Below, piece by piece: positions 34,307 to 44,020 of a DNA stretch of 64,000 nucleotides (positions are counted from its first letter, which is position 1; every line of letters begins with the position of its first letter). The position numbers and the translations under genes were made by a program. Below the pieces are notes generated by a model, which searched no databases, was not told where the DNA came from, and worked only from the letters and a program-made list of their open reading frames with translations. This DNA is from Agrobacterium tumefaciens_K (GTDB lineage Bacteria; Pseudomonadota; Alphaproteobacteria; Rhizobiales; Rhizobiaceae): the NCBI RefSeq assembly GCF_031801495.1, contig NZ_JAOEGC010000002.1:1-64000 (forward strand), given 5' to 3'.

Positions 34307-37057
34307 TTAGAGCGTTCTGGTGACGTGTTCGACACGGAAGCACTCGATGATATCGCCTGCGCGGATATCTTCGTAGTTTTCGAACGCCATACCGCATTCC
34401 TGACCGACCGGCACTTCTGCCACTTCGTCCTTGAAGCGCTTGAGCGTCTTGAGCTTGCCTTCGTGAATGACAACGTTGTCGCGGATGAGGCGTACACCTG
34501 CACCACGTTCCACCTTGCCCTCGGTAACGCGGCAACCCGCGACCTTGCCGACCTTGGTGATGTTGAACACTTCGAGGATTTCCGCGTTGCCGAGGAAAGT
34601 CTCGCGACGTTCCGGCGAGAGCAGGCCCGACATCGCTGCCTTCACGTCATCCACCAGATCGTAGATGATGTTGTAGTAGCGGATTTCGATGCCGGCGCGT
34701 TCGGAGGCCGTACGGGCCTGCGCGTTTGCACGGACGTTGAAGCCGATGATCGCGGCGTTGGATGCCTCTGCAAGCGAGATATCCGATTCCGTGATCGCAC
34801 CGGCGCCCGAGTGGACGATACGAGCCCGAACCTCGTCCGTGCCGAGCTTGTCGAGCGATGCGATGATCGCTTCGACCGAACCCTGCACGTCTGCCTTGAT
34901 GACCAGCGGGAATTCCTTCATGCCGGACGTCTGCAGCTGGCTCATCATCTGTTCCAGCGAACCACGCTGGCCAGTCTGGCGAGCCACGGCCTTGTCGCGT
35001 GCCAGACGCTGACGGTATTCGGAAATCTCGCGGGCGCGGCTTTCGTTCTCGACCACGGCGAACCTGTCACCAGCGGACGGCGTACCGGAGAGGCCGAGGA
35101 TCTCGACGGGCATCGCCGGACCGGCTTCCTTGACGTGTTCGCCCTTGTCGTTGACGAGTGCGCGAACGCGGCCCCACTGATCGCCGGCAACGATGATCTG
35201 ACCGGGCTTCAGCGTACCCTTCTGGACGAGAACGGTTGCCACGGCGCCACGGCCACGGTCGAGTTCCGCTTCGATGACGGTACCTTCGGCGGTGCGGCTC
35301 GGATCTGCCTTGAGGTCGAGAATTTCGGCCTGCAGCAGGATCGCTTCCAGCAGCTTGTCGAGGCCCAGATGCTTCTTGGCCGACACTTCCACGTCCAGCA
35401 CTTCACCGCCCATGGATTCCACGAACACTTCATGCTGCAGAAGCTGCTGGCGAACCTTTTCCGGGTTTGCCTCGTGCTTGTCGATCTTGTTGATCGCAAC
35501 GATGATCGGCACGTTGGCTGCCTTGGCGTGATTGATGGATTCAATCGTCTGCGGCATCACGCTGTCATCGGCGGCAACCACCAGGATGGCGATGTCCGTT
35601 GCCTGCGCACCACGGGCACGCATCGCCGTGAAGGCTGCGTGGCCGGGTGTGTCGATGAAGGTAATCTTCTGCCCGTTCTTCTCGACCTGATAGGCGCCGA
35701 TATGCTGGGTAATGCCACCGGCTTCGCCAGCAACGACGTTCGCCTGACGGATGGCGTCGAGCAACGAGGTTTTGCCGTGGTCGACGTGACCCATGATGGT
35801 GACGACCGGCGGACGGGAAACCATTTCGCCTTCGTCATCAGCCTGGTTGAAGATGCCTTCTTCGACGTCGGATTCCGAAACACGCTTGACGGTATGACCG
35901 AATTCAACAGCGATCAGTTCCGCCAGATCGGCGTCGATCACGTCGCCGGGCTTCATCATCTGACCTTCCTTCATCAGGAACTTGATGACATCGACGGCAC
36001 GTTCGGACATGCGCTGCGACAGTTCCTGAATAGTGATGGTTTCCGGCAGGATCACTTCGCGCATAACCTTTTCGCGGACTTCCTGCATCTGGCTGCGGCG
36101 GAATTTTTCCTGCCTGCGGCGCATGGATGCCATCGAACGGCCGCGCGCCTGGCTACCATCTTCTTCCAGATTGGAAGTGACGGTCAGCTTTCCACGGCGA
36201 CGCTCTTCTTCGGTCTTGAGACGGGCGGCCGGCTTGGCAGGCGCCGGAGCGGCGACCTTGCCACGTACAGGCATGCCACCGCCGCGGCGTGCACCGCGAT
36301 CGTCTTCATCTTCGCCAGCGGCACGGCGTCCGCCCGGAGCGCCGCGACCCGGCAGCACAGCGGCCGGGGCAGCCACAGGCGCGGCGGGACGTGCGGATTG
36401 CGGACGTGCATCCTGACGGGAAGGCTGAACAGCCGGAGCAGTCCTTTCGGCCGGGCGTTCCGATTTGTCTTCGGTAACGACCTGAGTAGCGGCCAGCTTG
36501 GCAGCGGCGGCTTCTTCAGCAGCGCGGCGGACAGCCTCTTCTTTTTCGGCGGCGATGCGAATTTCTTCTTCGGCCTTGCGGCGAGCTTCATCTTCGGCGC
36601 GCTGCTTGGCTTCGAGTATGTCGCGCGCCTGAGCTTCTGCGAGAGCCCTGCGGCGTGCATCCATTTCGCCAGCGGAAAGGTCATGCAGCACATTGCCACG
36701 CGGCCGTTCAGGCTGACGCTGTGGAGCAGACGAACCGGGGCGCTGCTGCGACTGGGAAGAACCCGGGCGCTGCTGCTGGGCCGGCTGATGAATGCGTTGC
36801 TGGGGAGCCTGCGGACGCGGTGCGGCTGCGGCAACCGGAGCTGCGGGTTTCGGGGTCTGAGCCGCCGGGGCGTGCGTGCCCTGCTTCTCGTCTTCGGGAC
36901 GCATGGGGCGGCGTTTACGTGTCTCCACGACAACCGCGTTGGTGCGACCTCGACCCATATCCTGACGAACCGTGCCCTGATTCATCCCGCCCGGTTTCAG
37001 GGTAAGAGTCTTCTTGGCAGGTGCGTTGAGTGTCTTGTCGTCGTTGTTGTCGGTCAT
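34307..37057 (-). CDS. infB: Translation initiation factor IF-2
   Basis: A 916-residue GTPase. The first 380 residues are a long low-complexity N-terminal region rich in Ala, Pro, Gln and charged Glu/Arg blocks (a coiled stretch EDEARRKAEEEIRIAAEKEE). The G domain carries GHVDHGKTSLLDAI, DTPGHAAFT and NKIDK. Domains II-IV follow to the C-terminus (ECFRVEHVTRTL). Length is within the alphaproteobacterial range. It follows the ylxR/Q gene by about 100 bp in the rimP-nusA-infB block. Confidence 0.96.
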   Translation of the reverse strand: MTDNNDDKTLNAPAKKTLTLKPGGMNQGTVRQDMGRGRTNAVVVETRKRRPMRPEDEKQGTHAPAAQTPKPAAPVAAAAPRPQAPQQRIHQPAQQQRPGSSQSQQRPGSSAPQRQPERPRGNVLHDLSAGEMDARRRALAEAQARDILEAKQRAEDEARRKAEEEIRIAAEKEEAVRRAAEEAAAAKLAATQVVTEDKSERPAERTAPAVQPSRQDARPQSARPAAPVAAPAAVLPGRGAPGGRRAAGEDEDDRGARRGGGMPVRGKVAAPAPAKPAARLKTEEERRRGKLTVTSNLEEDGSQARGRSMASMRRRQEKFRRSQMQEVREKVMREVILPETITIQELSQRMSERAVDVIKFLMKEGQMMKPGDVIDADLAELIAVEFGHTVKRVSESDVEEGIFNQADDEGEMVSRPPVVTIMGHVDHGKTSLLDAIRQANVVAGEAGGITQHIGAYQVEKNGQKITFIDTPGHAAFTAMRARGAQATDIAILVVAADDSVMPQTIESINHAKAANVPIIVAINKIDKHEANPEKVRQQLLQHEVFVESMGGEVLDVEVSAKKHLGLDKLLEAILLQAEILDLKADPSRTAEGTVIEAELDRGRGAVATVLVQKGTLKPGQIIVAGDQWGRVRALVNDKGEHVKEAGPAMPVEILGLSGTPSAGDRFAVVENESRAREISEYRQRLARDKAVARQTGQRGSLEQMMSQLQTSGMKEFPLVIKADVQGSVEAIIASLDKLGTDEVRARIVHSGAGAITESDISLAEASNAAIIGFNVRANAQARTASERAGIEIRYYNIIYDLVDDVKAAMSGLLSPERRETFLGNAEILEVFNITKVGKVAGCRVTEGKVERGAGVRLIRDNVVIHEGKLKTLKRFKDEVAEVPVGQECGMAFENYEDIRAGDIIECFRVEHVTRTL

Positions 37058-37159
37058 TCCGTTCCCGTTCCTTCGGACGAGAGCCGGATGACGTCCATCA
37101 GGTCTCGTCGTTCAATTGCTGCATCGGAACGCGGCGACCGTTCATATCCGGTAACCGCG

Positions 37160-37852
37160 TCATTGTTCTGTCCGGGCAGCGACGCGTTCCGCTTCGGGCT
37201 GACCGCCGTGGCGGTACTGCTCAAGCATCGTTGCGCGCTTCACTACACCCTCACCCGCCTGTCCCGCAAGCGCGCAGGCATGGATAAAAGCATTCTGGCC
37301 CATCAACTCGTCCATTTCGGCGCCGCTAAAGAGCCGGAAGGACGGAATTTCATGTCCGGCATTGCTGCCGAGAGCCCAGGCCTTGCGAGCCTGGTCAAGT
37401 TTTCTCACGCCATCGGCGGCTGCATCGGTCGCATGGAACACCGCAATGGCGTTTCCGGAGCGGACAGCCGCGTCGACTTTCATCGCGCCGCTGATGAACT
37501 GGCCGGCCTTGCGCGCCATGTTCATCATCCCGGCAACCTGCTGCGCCATCAGCCTGTCGACCAGAACGAGAAGTTCCGGACCGGCCTTGACGTCGCGTTT
37601 GAGAGCCCTTGCGAAAAGTTTCTTCGCAATGGCTTTCTCTATCAGGGCGCGCTCGGCTTTCACCCAGCATCCGCGCCCCGGCAATTGGCGTTTCAGGTCC
37701 GGTACGACGCTTCCGTTCGGGCCTGCGACGAAGCGGATCAGCTCATCCGGCGATCCGCTTTGCCGTGTCACAATGCACATACGTCCATTGACGTTGCCTT
37801 CGACCTCAGCCTCTTCGGCCACGTCTTCCGGCTCATGCGCCTGCGAAATCAT
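37160..37852 (-). CDS. YlxR-YlxQ fusion RNA-binding protein
   Basis: A 230-residue protein with two domains. Residues 20-100 are YlxR-like (DUF448): GRMCIVTRQSGSPDELIRFV and LPGRGCWVKAERALIEKAI. Residues 110-200 resemble the L7Ae/YlxQ fold: MMNMARKAGQFISGAMKVDAAV and AVFHATDAAADG. In Bacillus these are separate neighbouring genes between nusA and infB; here they are one chain. The ATG overlaps the nusA stop (ATGA). An RNA-related function is likely but not defined. Confidence 0.8.
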   Translation of the reverse strand: MISQAHEPEDVAEEAEVEGNVNGRMCIVTRQSGSPDELIRFVAGPNGSVVPDLKRQLPGRGCWVKAERALIEKAIAKKLFARALKRDVKAGPELLVLVDRLMAQQVAGMMNMARKAGQFISGAMKVDAAVRSGNAIAVFHATDAAADGVRKLDQARKAWALGSNAGHEIPSFRLFSGAEMDELMGQNAFIHACALAGQAGEGVVKRATMLEQYRHGGQPEAERVAARTEQ

Positions 37853-39471
37853 TCCTGCTCGGCGGTATCCGCCTCCTCGGCAGCATCGGCCTCTTCGGCA
37901 GCCTGCTGTTCCGCAGCCAGTTCTTCTTCGGTGATCCAGCCGGCCAGAAGGCGCGCCTGAAGAACCATGTTTTCAGCTTCGACGCGCGACACGTCGAGCT
38001 TCGAGAAGATGCCTTCGAACTTCTTGGTTTCGCCGTCCTTGCGTTCGCTCCAGCCAACCAGATCGTCTGCGGCGCAACCTGCGAAATCCTCTATGGACTT
38101 GATGCCTTCTTCACCGAGCGCCACCATCATCTGCGAGGTGAGGCCGTCGATCTGGCGCAATTCGTCGGAAACACCGAGCTCCTTGCGCTTGGCATCCATT
38201 TCGGCTTCCAGGCGCTCCAGATATTCGCGGGCGCGGGTCTGGATTTCGTTGGCGGTGTCTTCGTCGAAGCCGTCGATGGAAGCAATTTCGTCGAGATCGA
38301 CGTAAGCCAGTTCTTCAACCTGCGCGAAGCCTTCCGATGCAAGCACCTGGCCGACCATTTCGTCGACGTCGAGGGCTTCCATGAACAGGCCCGTACGCTC
38401 GTTGAATTCCTTCTGACGACGCTCGGATTCTTCCTGCTCGGTCATGATGTCGATGTCCCAGCCGGTCAGCTGCGACGCTAGGCGAACGTTCTGGCCGCGA
38501 CGGCCGATGGCGAGCGAAAGCTGCTCGTCCGGAACGACCACTTCGATGCGTTCTGCCTCTTCATCGAGAACGACCTTCGCGACTTCCGCCGGCTGCAGGG
38601 CGTTAACGATGAAGGATGCCGGTTCCTGGCTCCAGGGAATGATGTCGATCTTTTCGCCCTGCAGTTCGCCGACAACCGCCTGAACGCGCGAACCGCGCAT
38701 ACCGACGCAGGCGCCGACGGGATCGATCGAAGAATCGTTCGAGATGACGGCGATCTTGGCGCGCGAGCCCGGGTCACGGGCAACCGACTTGATCTGGATG
38801 ATGCCGTCGTAGATTTCCGGAACTTCCATGGTGAAGAGCTTCACCATGAACTGCGGATGCGTACGCGACAGGAAAATCTGCGGGCCGCGCTGTTCGCGGC
38901 GAACGTCATAGACGTAAGCACGGACGCGATCGCCATAACGCATGTTTTCGCGCGGGATCATCTCGTCACGACGGATGATACCTTCGCCGCGACCGAGATC
39001 GACGATGACGTTGCCGTATTCGACACGCTTGACGGTACCGTTGACAATTTCGCCGATACGATCCTTGAATTCGTCATATTGGCGGTCGCGCTCTGCTTCG
39101 CGGACCTTCTGCACGATGACCTGCTTTGCGGACTGTGCGGCGATACGACCGAAATCCATCGGCGGCAGCGGGTCGGCGATGAAGTCGCCGATCTTGGCAT
39201 CCACGTTACGGTCGCGCGCCAGTTCCAGCGGGATCTGCGTGCCATAGTCTTCTGCGACCTCGACAACTTCCAGAAGACGCTGCAGGCGGATTTCGCCGGT
39301 CTTTGAGTTGATGTCGGCGCGAATGTTGGTTTCCGAGCCATAGCGCGAGCGGGCGGCCTTCTGGATAGCGTCGGCCATTGCGGCAAGCACGATTTCACGG
39401 TCGATGACCTTTTCGCGCGCCACAGCATCGGCGATCTGCAGAAGCTCAAGCCGGTTAGCACTCACTGCCAT
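37849..39471 (-). CDS. nusA: Transcription elongation/termination factor NusA
   Basis: A 540-residue protein with an N-terminal RNA-polymerase-binding domain, an S1 domain (about 135-200; GEIVNGTVKRVEYGNVIVDL) and two KH domains (SNDSSIDPVGACVGMRGSRVQ; LAIGRRGQNVRLASQLTGW). Two C-terminal acidic repeats with helix-hairpin-helix character follow, then a very acidic Ala/Glu tail. Standard place: between rimP and the ylxR/Q gene. Confidence 0.96.
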   Translation of the reverse strand: MAVSANRLELLQIADAVAREKVIDREIVLAAMADAIQKAARSRYGSETNIRADINSKTGEIRLQRLLEVVEVAEDYGTQIPLELARDRNVDAKIGDFIADPLPPMDFGRIAAQSAKQVIVQKVREAERDRQYDEFKDRIGEIVNGTVKRVEYGNVIVDLGRGEGIIRRDEMIPRENMRYGDRVRAYVYDVRREQRGPQIFLSRTHPQFMVKLFTMEVPEIYDGIIQIKSVARDPGSRAKIAVISNDSSIDPVGACVGMRGSRVQAVVGELQGEKIDIIPWSQEPASFIVNALQPAEVAKVVLDEEAERIEVVVPDEQLSLAIGRRGQNVRLASQLTGWDIDIMTEQEESERRQKEFNERTGLFMEALDVDEMVGQVLASEGFAQVEELAYVDLDEIASIDGFDEDTANEIQTRAREYLERLEAEMDAKRKELGVSDELRQIDGLTSQMMVALGEEGIKSIEDFAGCAADDLVGWSERKDGETKKFEGIFSKLDVSRVEAENMVLQARLLAGWITEEELAAEQQAAEEADAAEEADTAEQE

Positions 39472-39534
39472 TTTTCTGTCTCCGTAAGTCGCAAGTTGCG
39501 TTGGTCGCCCGTTGTTCCGGGCTTTACGTTGGGA

Positions 39535-40131
39535 TTAGTCTTCGTCTGCTTCGTCTTCGTCGTTCTGGTTTGCGGCAGCGGCCTTTGCCGCCTTGTCTGC
39601 CCGCAGCGCGTCACGAATAAGATCGTCCGTCAGAATGAGCTTCGCGTCGGAAAGCGCGCTGAACGGAATGTTGACTGTCGGTTCTTCGCCATAGGCGATC
39701 TGGTCGCGTTCCAGCTTGAAGCCGTCCGCATCGACCTCGATGATCTTGCCGCGAAACCGCTTGCGGTTCTCGACGAGGATCGACGTTTCTACCTTCACCA
39801 GATGGCCCTGCCAGCGGGTGAAATCGGATTTGCGAACCATCGGTCGGTCGATACCGGGCGAGGACACTTCCAGATGATACGCTTTATCGACCGGATCTTC
39901 CACATCAAGAACAGGTGAAATGGCCATTGAGATGGCTTCGCAGTCCTCGACGGTCATTGTGCCGTCTTCTCGTTCCGCCATGACCTGTAATGTCATGCCG
40001 TTCTGATTGGAGAGCCTGACCCGCACCAGAACATATCCCATACCCGCCAGAACGGGTTCGATGATCTCGGCAATGCGCTGGTCGATGCCAGTTTCGGTTA
40101 TCAGTCTCGGTTCAGGTGCGGTATCTGCCAT
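39535..40131 (-). CDS. rimP: Ribosome maturation factor RimP
   Basis: A 198-residue 30S assembly factor. The N-terminal domain has GYVLVRVRLSNQNGMTLQVMAER and a conserved DCEAISMAISPVLD; the middle carries YHLEVSSPGIDRPM, diagnostic of RimP. The C-terminus is acidic (QNDEDEADED). I take the start MADTAPEP at 40131. It is the first gene of the leftward nusA-infB block, divergent from an MFS transporter gene. Confidence 0.94.
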   Translation of the reverse strand: MADTAPEPRLITETGIDQRIAEIIEPVLAGMGYVLVRVRLSNQNGMTLQVMAEREDGTMTVEDCEAISMAISPVLDVEDPVDKAYHLEVSSPGIDRPMVRKSDFTRWQGHLVKVETSILVENRKRFRGKIIEVDADGFKLERDQIAYGEEPTVNIPFSALSDAKLILTDDLIRDALRADKAAKAAAANQNDEDEADED

Positions 40132-40419
40132 CTGGCCTTCCGGTCGTAATTTTCGGGACCGGAACATTGCGTCCCGGTTTTCGGTTCGCCTAACGAAAAA
40201 GAGCGGGGCCTTGCGACCCCACTCTTCATCAAGCGATCAAGAATTTGAACCTGCATATAAACGCTTCAGGGTACGATTGCAAGGTTTTCCCGGCAAACCG
40301 GCATGGGGGCCGTTGGACAGCACATTTTTGCCATCCTCATCCGCGAAGGGCTGGCATCATTTCGCGCGCCGTCTATAGTCGGCAGCGGATCAATCGCACT
40401 TGCTTCATGTGGACCGATC

Positions 40420-42048
40420 GTGCCCGACCGTAAATCGCCACTCGCGCCTCTAAGGCATTTGACCTACAGACGAATCTGGTTCGCAAGCCTTGCCTCTAAT
40501 TTCGGCGGATTGATCCAGGCCGTGGGCGCGGCGTGGATGATGACGTCACTCTCGACCTCCGAAAACATGATTGCGCTTGTGCAGGCGTCGACCTCGTTGC
40601 CGATCATGCTTTTCTCGCTGGTGTCCGGTGCGCTGGCCGATAGTTTTGACCGTCGCCGCATCATGATCTCCGCACAGCTTCTCATGCTTGTCGCTTCGGT
40701 CCTGCTCACCGTTTTTGCCTGGTCGGGTTGGCTGACGCCCTGGCTTCTGCTGTTTTTCACCTTCCTGATCGGCTGCGGAACGGCACTCAACAACCCGTCA
40801 TGGCAGGCATCCGTCGGCGAACTGGTACCACGTCAGGATCTGCCCGCTGCGGTGACGCTCAACAGCGTCGGCTTCAACATCACCCGCAGCGTCGGTCCGG
40901 CCATCGGTGGCGTCATAGTCGCTGCGGCGGGTGCGGCGGCGGCGTTTTTCGTCAATACGCTGAGCTATTTCGCGTTGATATACGCGCTGTTCCGCTGGCA
41001 GCCACCGAAATACCCTTCGACCCTGCCTCGCGAACAGCTTCTGTCGGCGATTTCCGCCGGCATGCGGTATGTGGCCATGTCGCCCAATATCGGCAAGGTA
41101 CTGGTCCGCGGCTTTCTTTTCGGTCTTTCCGCAAGTGCCATTCTTGCCCTCATGCCTGTCGTCGCCCGCGATCTGGTGCAGGGTGGACCACTTACCTATG
41201 GTGTTATGCTGGGTGCCTTCGGGGTTGGGGCGATTGGCGGTGCACTCGTCAGCGCGCGTCTGCGCGAAGTCCTGTCCAGCGAATGGATCGTACGCGTCGC
41301 GTTTCTGGGCTTTGCCTTCAGTGCCGGTGTGACAGCGATCAGCACGAACGCATTTCTGACCGCCCTCGTTCTTACCGTTTCCGGTGCATCGTGGGTGCTG
41401 GCCCTCTCGCTGTTCAATACCATCGTGCAGCTGTCCACGCCGCGATGGGTGGTGGGGCGGGCGCTGTCGCTCTACCAGACGCTGACCTTCGGCGGCATAG
41501 CCGTCGGCAGCTGGCTGTGGGGAGCACTCGCGGAAGAGGTCGGGATCAGCTATTCGCTTCTCTGTTCCTGCGCACTGATGCTGTTCGGTGTCGTTGTTGG
41601 CTTCAAGCTCGCGATGCCGGCCTTCGCGTCCCTCAATCTGGATCCGCTCAACCGTTTCGTCGAACCGCCTCTGAGGCTCGATATCAAGCCGCGCAGTGGG
41701 CCGATCGCCATCCTCATCGACTATGAGATCGATGATTCGGATCTTGCCGAGTTCCTGTCGGTGATGGGGGAGCGCCGTCGTGTCCGTATCCGGGACGGTG
41801 CCCGCAACTGGAACCTGATGCGCGATCTTGAAAATCCCGATATCTGGACGGAGAGCTACCATGTGCCGACATGGGTGGAGTATGTCCGGCACAATCACCG
41901 CCGCACCCAGGCAGATGCGGAGACGTGGGACCGGCTGCTGACCCTGCATCGCGGCAAAACGCGTCCTCGCGTTCACCGCATGATCGAGCGGCAGACCATT
42001 CCGCCGACCGACGATATCTTTCACAAGCCCCATACCGACGTGCATTGA
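40420..42048 (+). CDS. MFS transporter (MFS_3 / EntS-like) with C-terminal soluble domain
   Basis: An inner-membrane transporter of about 542 residues with 10-12 membrane segments (about residues 15-400). The MFS loop reads GALADSFDRRRIM. A soluble tail of about 120 residues follows (IAILIDYEIDDSDLAEFLSV and HVPTWVEYVRHNHRRT), as in the MFS_3 group, where it resembles a monooxygenase-like ferredoxin fold. Substrate unknown; relatives export siderophores or drugs. The start is uncertain: GTG at 40420 gives VPDRKSPLAPLRHLTYR, the usual N-terminus for the group, but its ribosome binding site is weak. A longer frame from 40303 is less likely. Confidence 0.78.
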   Translation: MPDRKSPLAPLRHLTYRRIWFASLASNFGGLIQAVGAAWMMTSLSTSENMIALVQASTSLPIMLFSLVSGALADSFDRRRIMISAQLLMLVASVLLTVFAWSGWLTPWLLLFFTFLIGCGTALNNPSWQASVGELVPRQDLPAAVTLNSVGFNITRSVGPAIGGVIVAAAGAAAAFFVNTLSYFALIYALFRWQPPKYPSTLPREQLLSAISAGMRYVAMSPNIGKVLVRGFLFGLSASAILALMPVVARDLVQGGPLTYGVMLGAFGVGAIGGALVSARLREVLSSEWIVRVAFLGFAFSAGVTAISTNAFLTALVLTVSGASWVLALSLFNTIVQLSTPRWVVGRALSLYQTLTFGGIAVGSWLWGALAEEVGISYSLLCSCALMLFGVVVGFKLAMPAFASLNLDPLNRFVEPPLRLDIKPRSGPIAILIDYEIDDSDLAEFLSVMGERRRVRIRDGARNWNLMRDLENPDIWTESYHVPTWVEYVRHNHRRTQADAETWDRLLTLHRGKTRPRVHRMIERQTIPPTDDIFHKPHTDVH

Positions 42049-42061
42049 GGGCGGGAGAAAC

Positions 42062-43327
42062 CTACTTCAGTTTCGCCTTCAGGGATGAGTCCGGGAAGCA
42101 GGTCGGCTGAATGCCGTTCTTCGCCTGCCAGTCGCCAAGCGAGCGGCGCGTCTTGAAGCCCGCCAGACCGTCCACCTTGCCAACGTCGTAGCCCTTTGCG
42201 GCTAGGGCTTTCTGCATGGCAAGCACGTCGGAGCGCAGCATCGATCCGACATTGCCCCACTCGCCCTGAAACGGGCCCGCGCCATAAGCGATGCGATCGG
42301 CCAGGTTGCCGATGAACAGTGCATAGAGGTCGGAGTTGTTGTATTCCTTGATGACGTAGAAGTTCGGCGTCACCACGAATTCCGGTCCGTGCCGTCCGGC
42401 CGGGACGAGCATCATGCCATCCGCGGTCAGGTCGTTTGCGGGAAAGGCTTTTCCGGAAATCCGGGTAATGCCCATCTTCGCCCAGTCGGCGACAGGCCGG
42501 GCGAGGTCGGGACCTTCCTGCGCGCAGGAGACATTGGCGGGTATGGAAACTTCAAATCCCCAGTCCCGGTTGTTCTGCCAGCCTTTCTGGGAAAGATAGT
42601 TGGCTATGGAGGCAAGTGCGTCCGGAACCGAGTTCCAGATATCGCGACGGCCATCACCGTCGAAATCCACGGCATATTTCAGATAGCTCGACGGCATGAA
42701 TTGTGGCTGGCCAAGTGCGCCTGCCCACGAACCCATCAGCCTCGATGCAGCGATGTCGCCGTTTTGCACGATCTTCAGCGCATCGATCAGCTCGACGCGG
42801 AACATCTCCTTGCGGGTCGACATATAGGCTTTTGTCGCCAGCACATCGACGACGGTATGCGGCAGCTTGGCGCGCCCGAAACCAGATTCCCGGCCCCAGA
42901 TCGCCACGATGATGGTGCCGGGGACACCATATTTCGCCTCGATGCGGCGCAGTGTGGCGGCGTGTGTGGCGGCCAGCGAGCGGCCCGTGGCGGCAAGCCC
43001 CTGCAGCCGCTTCTCGGAGAAATATGCGCCGGGAGACGAAAACTCCGCCTGGCTCTGGCTTTGCTCTTTTGGCGCTTTCTGGCCGGGAATAACGAGATCG
43101 GGCAATTTCCAGTTGATCGTGAGGCCGCTGAGTGTGGCGTCGAGCGTCTGTTGCGAGACGCCAGCCTTGCGGGCTTCCGGCCATATTTCCTTTTTCAGCC
43201 ACGCGTTGAAATCCGCATCATAGCGGGCGGCAGCGGTACCAGTCGGAACCGACTGTGCGTTGGCTGCGGTGACCGGCAGGGTGGAAAGCAGGGTGGCGAA
43301 CGCTACGCCAGAAAATCGGATTCGCAT
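42062..43327 (-). CDS. Membrane-bound lytic murein transglycosylase (MltB type)
   Basis: A 421-residue exported enzyme that cleaves peptidoglycan glycan strands. It has a signal peptide (about 24 residues, ending ANAQS) without lipobox. The catalytic Glu lies in IVAIWGRESGFGR near residue 150. The family motifs GALGQPQFMPSSYLKYAVDFDGDG and DIWNSVPDALASIANYL follow. A peptidoglycan-binding domain closes the chain (DVLAMQKALAAKGYDVGKVD). It converges on the MFS gene with a 13-bp gap. Confidence 0.88.
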   Translation of the reverse strand: MRIRFSGVAFATLLSTLPVTAANAQSVPTGTAAARYDADFNAWLKKEIWPEARKAGVSQQTLDATLSGLTINWKLPDLVIPGQKAPKEQSQSQAEFSSPGAYFSEKRLQGLAATGRSLAATHAATLRRIEAKYGVPGTIIVAIWGRESGFGRAKLPHTVVDVLATKAYMSTRKEMFRVELIDALKIVQNGDIAASRLMGSWAGALGQPQFMPSSYLKYAVDFDGDGRRDIWNSVPDALASIANYLSQKGWQNNRDWGFEVSIPANVSCAQEGPDLARPVADWAKMGITRISGKAFPANDLTADGMMLVPAGRHGPEFVVTPNFYVIKEYNNSDLYALFIGNLADRIAYGAGPFQGEWGNVGSMLRSDVLAMQKALAAKGYDVGKVDGLAGFKTRRSLGDWQAKNGIQPTCFPDSSLKAKLK

Positions 43328-43357
43328 TCAATCTCCTCTGGAAAGGAACGGAAAGCC

Positions 43358-43963
43358 TTAGATAGCCGTTCGCGCCCTTAGTGCGGCCGTCAACGTGCCT
43401 TCATCGAGATAGTCCAGCTCGCCGCCCACCGGCACGCCGTGCGCAAGCCGGGTGATCTTGACGCCGAGATCGGCGAGACGGTCTGTAATGTAGTGAGCGG
43501 TCGCCTGACCCTCGACGGTCGCATTGACCGCGATGATGAGTTCCCGGATACCGCCTGCGCTGACGCGATCGATCAGGCCCTTGATGTTCAGGTCTTCCGG
43601 CCCCACGCCGTCGAGCGGAGAAAGCGTGCCGCCCAGAACGTGATAGGCGGTGTTCATGGCTCCGGCCCGTTCCAGCGCCCACAGATCGGAAACGTCTTCC
43701 ACCACGATGATGACGGACTGGTCGCGCTGAACATCCGAACAGACGGTGCAGGGATCGATGGTATCGACATTGCCGCAGCAGGAGCAGATCTTCACCTTGT
43801 CATAGGCTTCTCCCATGGCGTGGCCGAGAGGCCCGAGCAGCTGTTCCTTCTTCTTGATAAGATGCAGCGCCGCACGCCGTGCCGAGCGGGGGCCAAGCCC
43901 CGGCACTTTTGCCAGAAGCTGGATGAGTTTTTCGATTTCGGGGCCGGTGACTCGTTTTGCCAT
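43358..43963 (-). CDS. recR: Recombination protein RecR
   Basis: A 201-residue recombination mediator. A helix-hairpin-helix N-terminus (LLAKVPGLGPRSARRAALHLI) precedes the C4 zinc finger (CSCCGNVDTIDPCTVC at 57-72) and a Toprim domain (VIIVVEDVSDLWALE and VNATVEGQATAHYI). Works with RecF, encoded at 22118. It is transcribed leftward away from the MOSC gene; ybaB and dnaX, the usual upstream partners, lie beyond that gene at 44643-46859. Confidence 0.94.
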   Translation of the reverse strand: MAKRVTGPEIEKLIQLLAKVPGLGPRSARRAALHLIKKKEQLLGPLGHAMGEAYDKVKICSCCGNVDTIDPCTVCSDVQRDQSVIIVVEDVSDLWALERAGAMNTAYHVLGGTLSPLDGVGPEDLNIKGLIDRVSAGGIRELIIAVNATVEGQATAHYITDRLADLGVKITRLAHGVPVGGELDYLDEGTLTAALRARTAI

Positions 43964-44020
43964 GTGCGCGTTCTAGCGCATAAATCAGGAAACGGGAATC
44001 ACGAGTGCAGAAGGTGTCGA

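Noticed and set aside
34226..37960. A 1244-codon open frame antisense to infB and the ylxR/Q gene
   Set aside because: Its length comes from third-position GC bias opposite infB. It spans three real genes and shows no domain.
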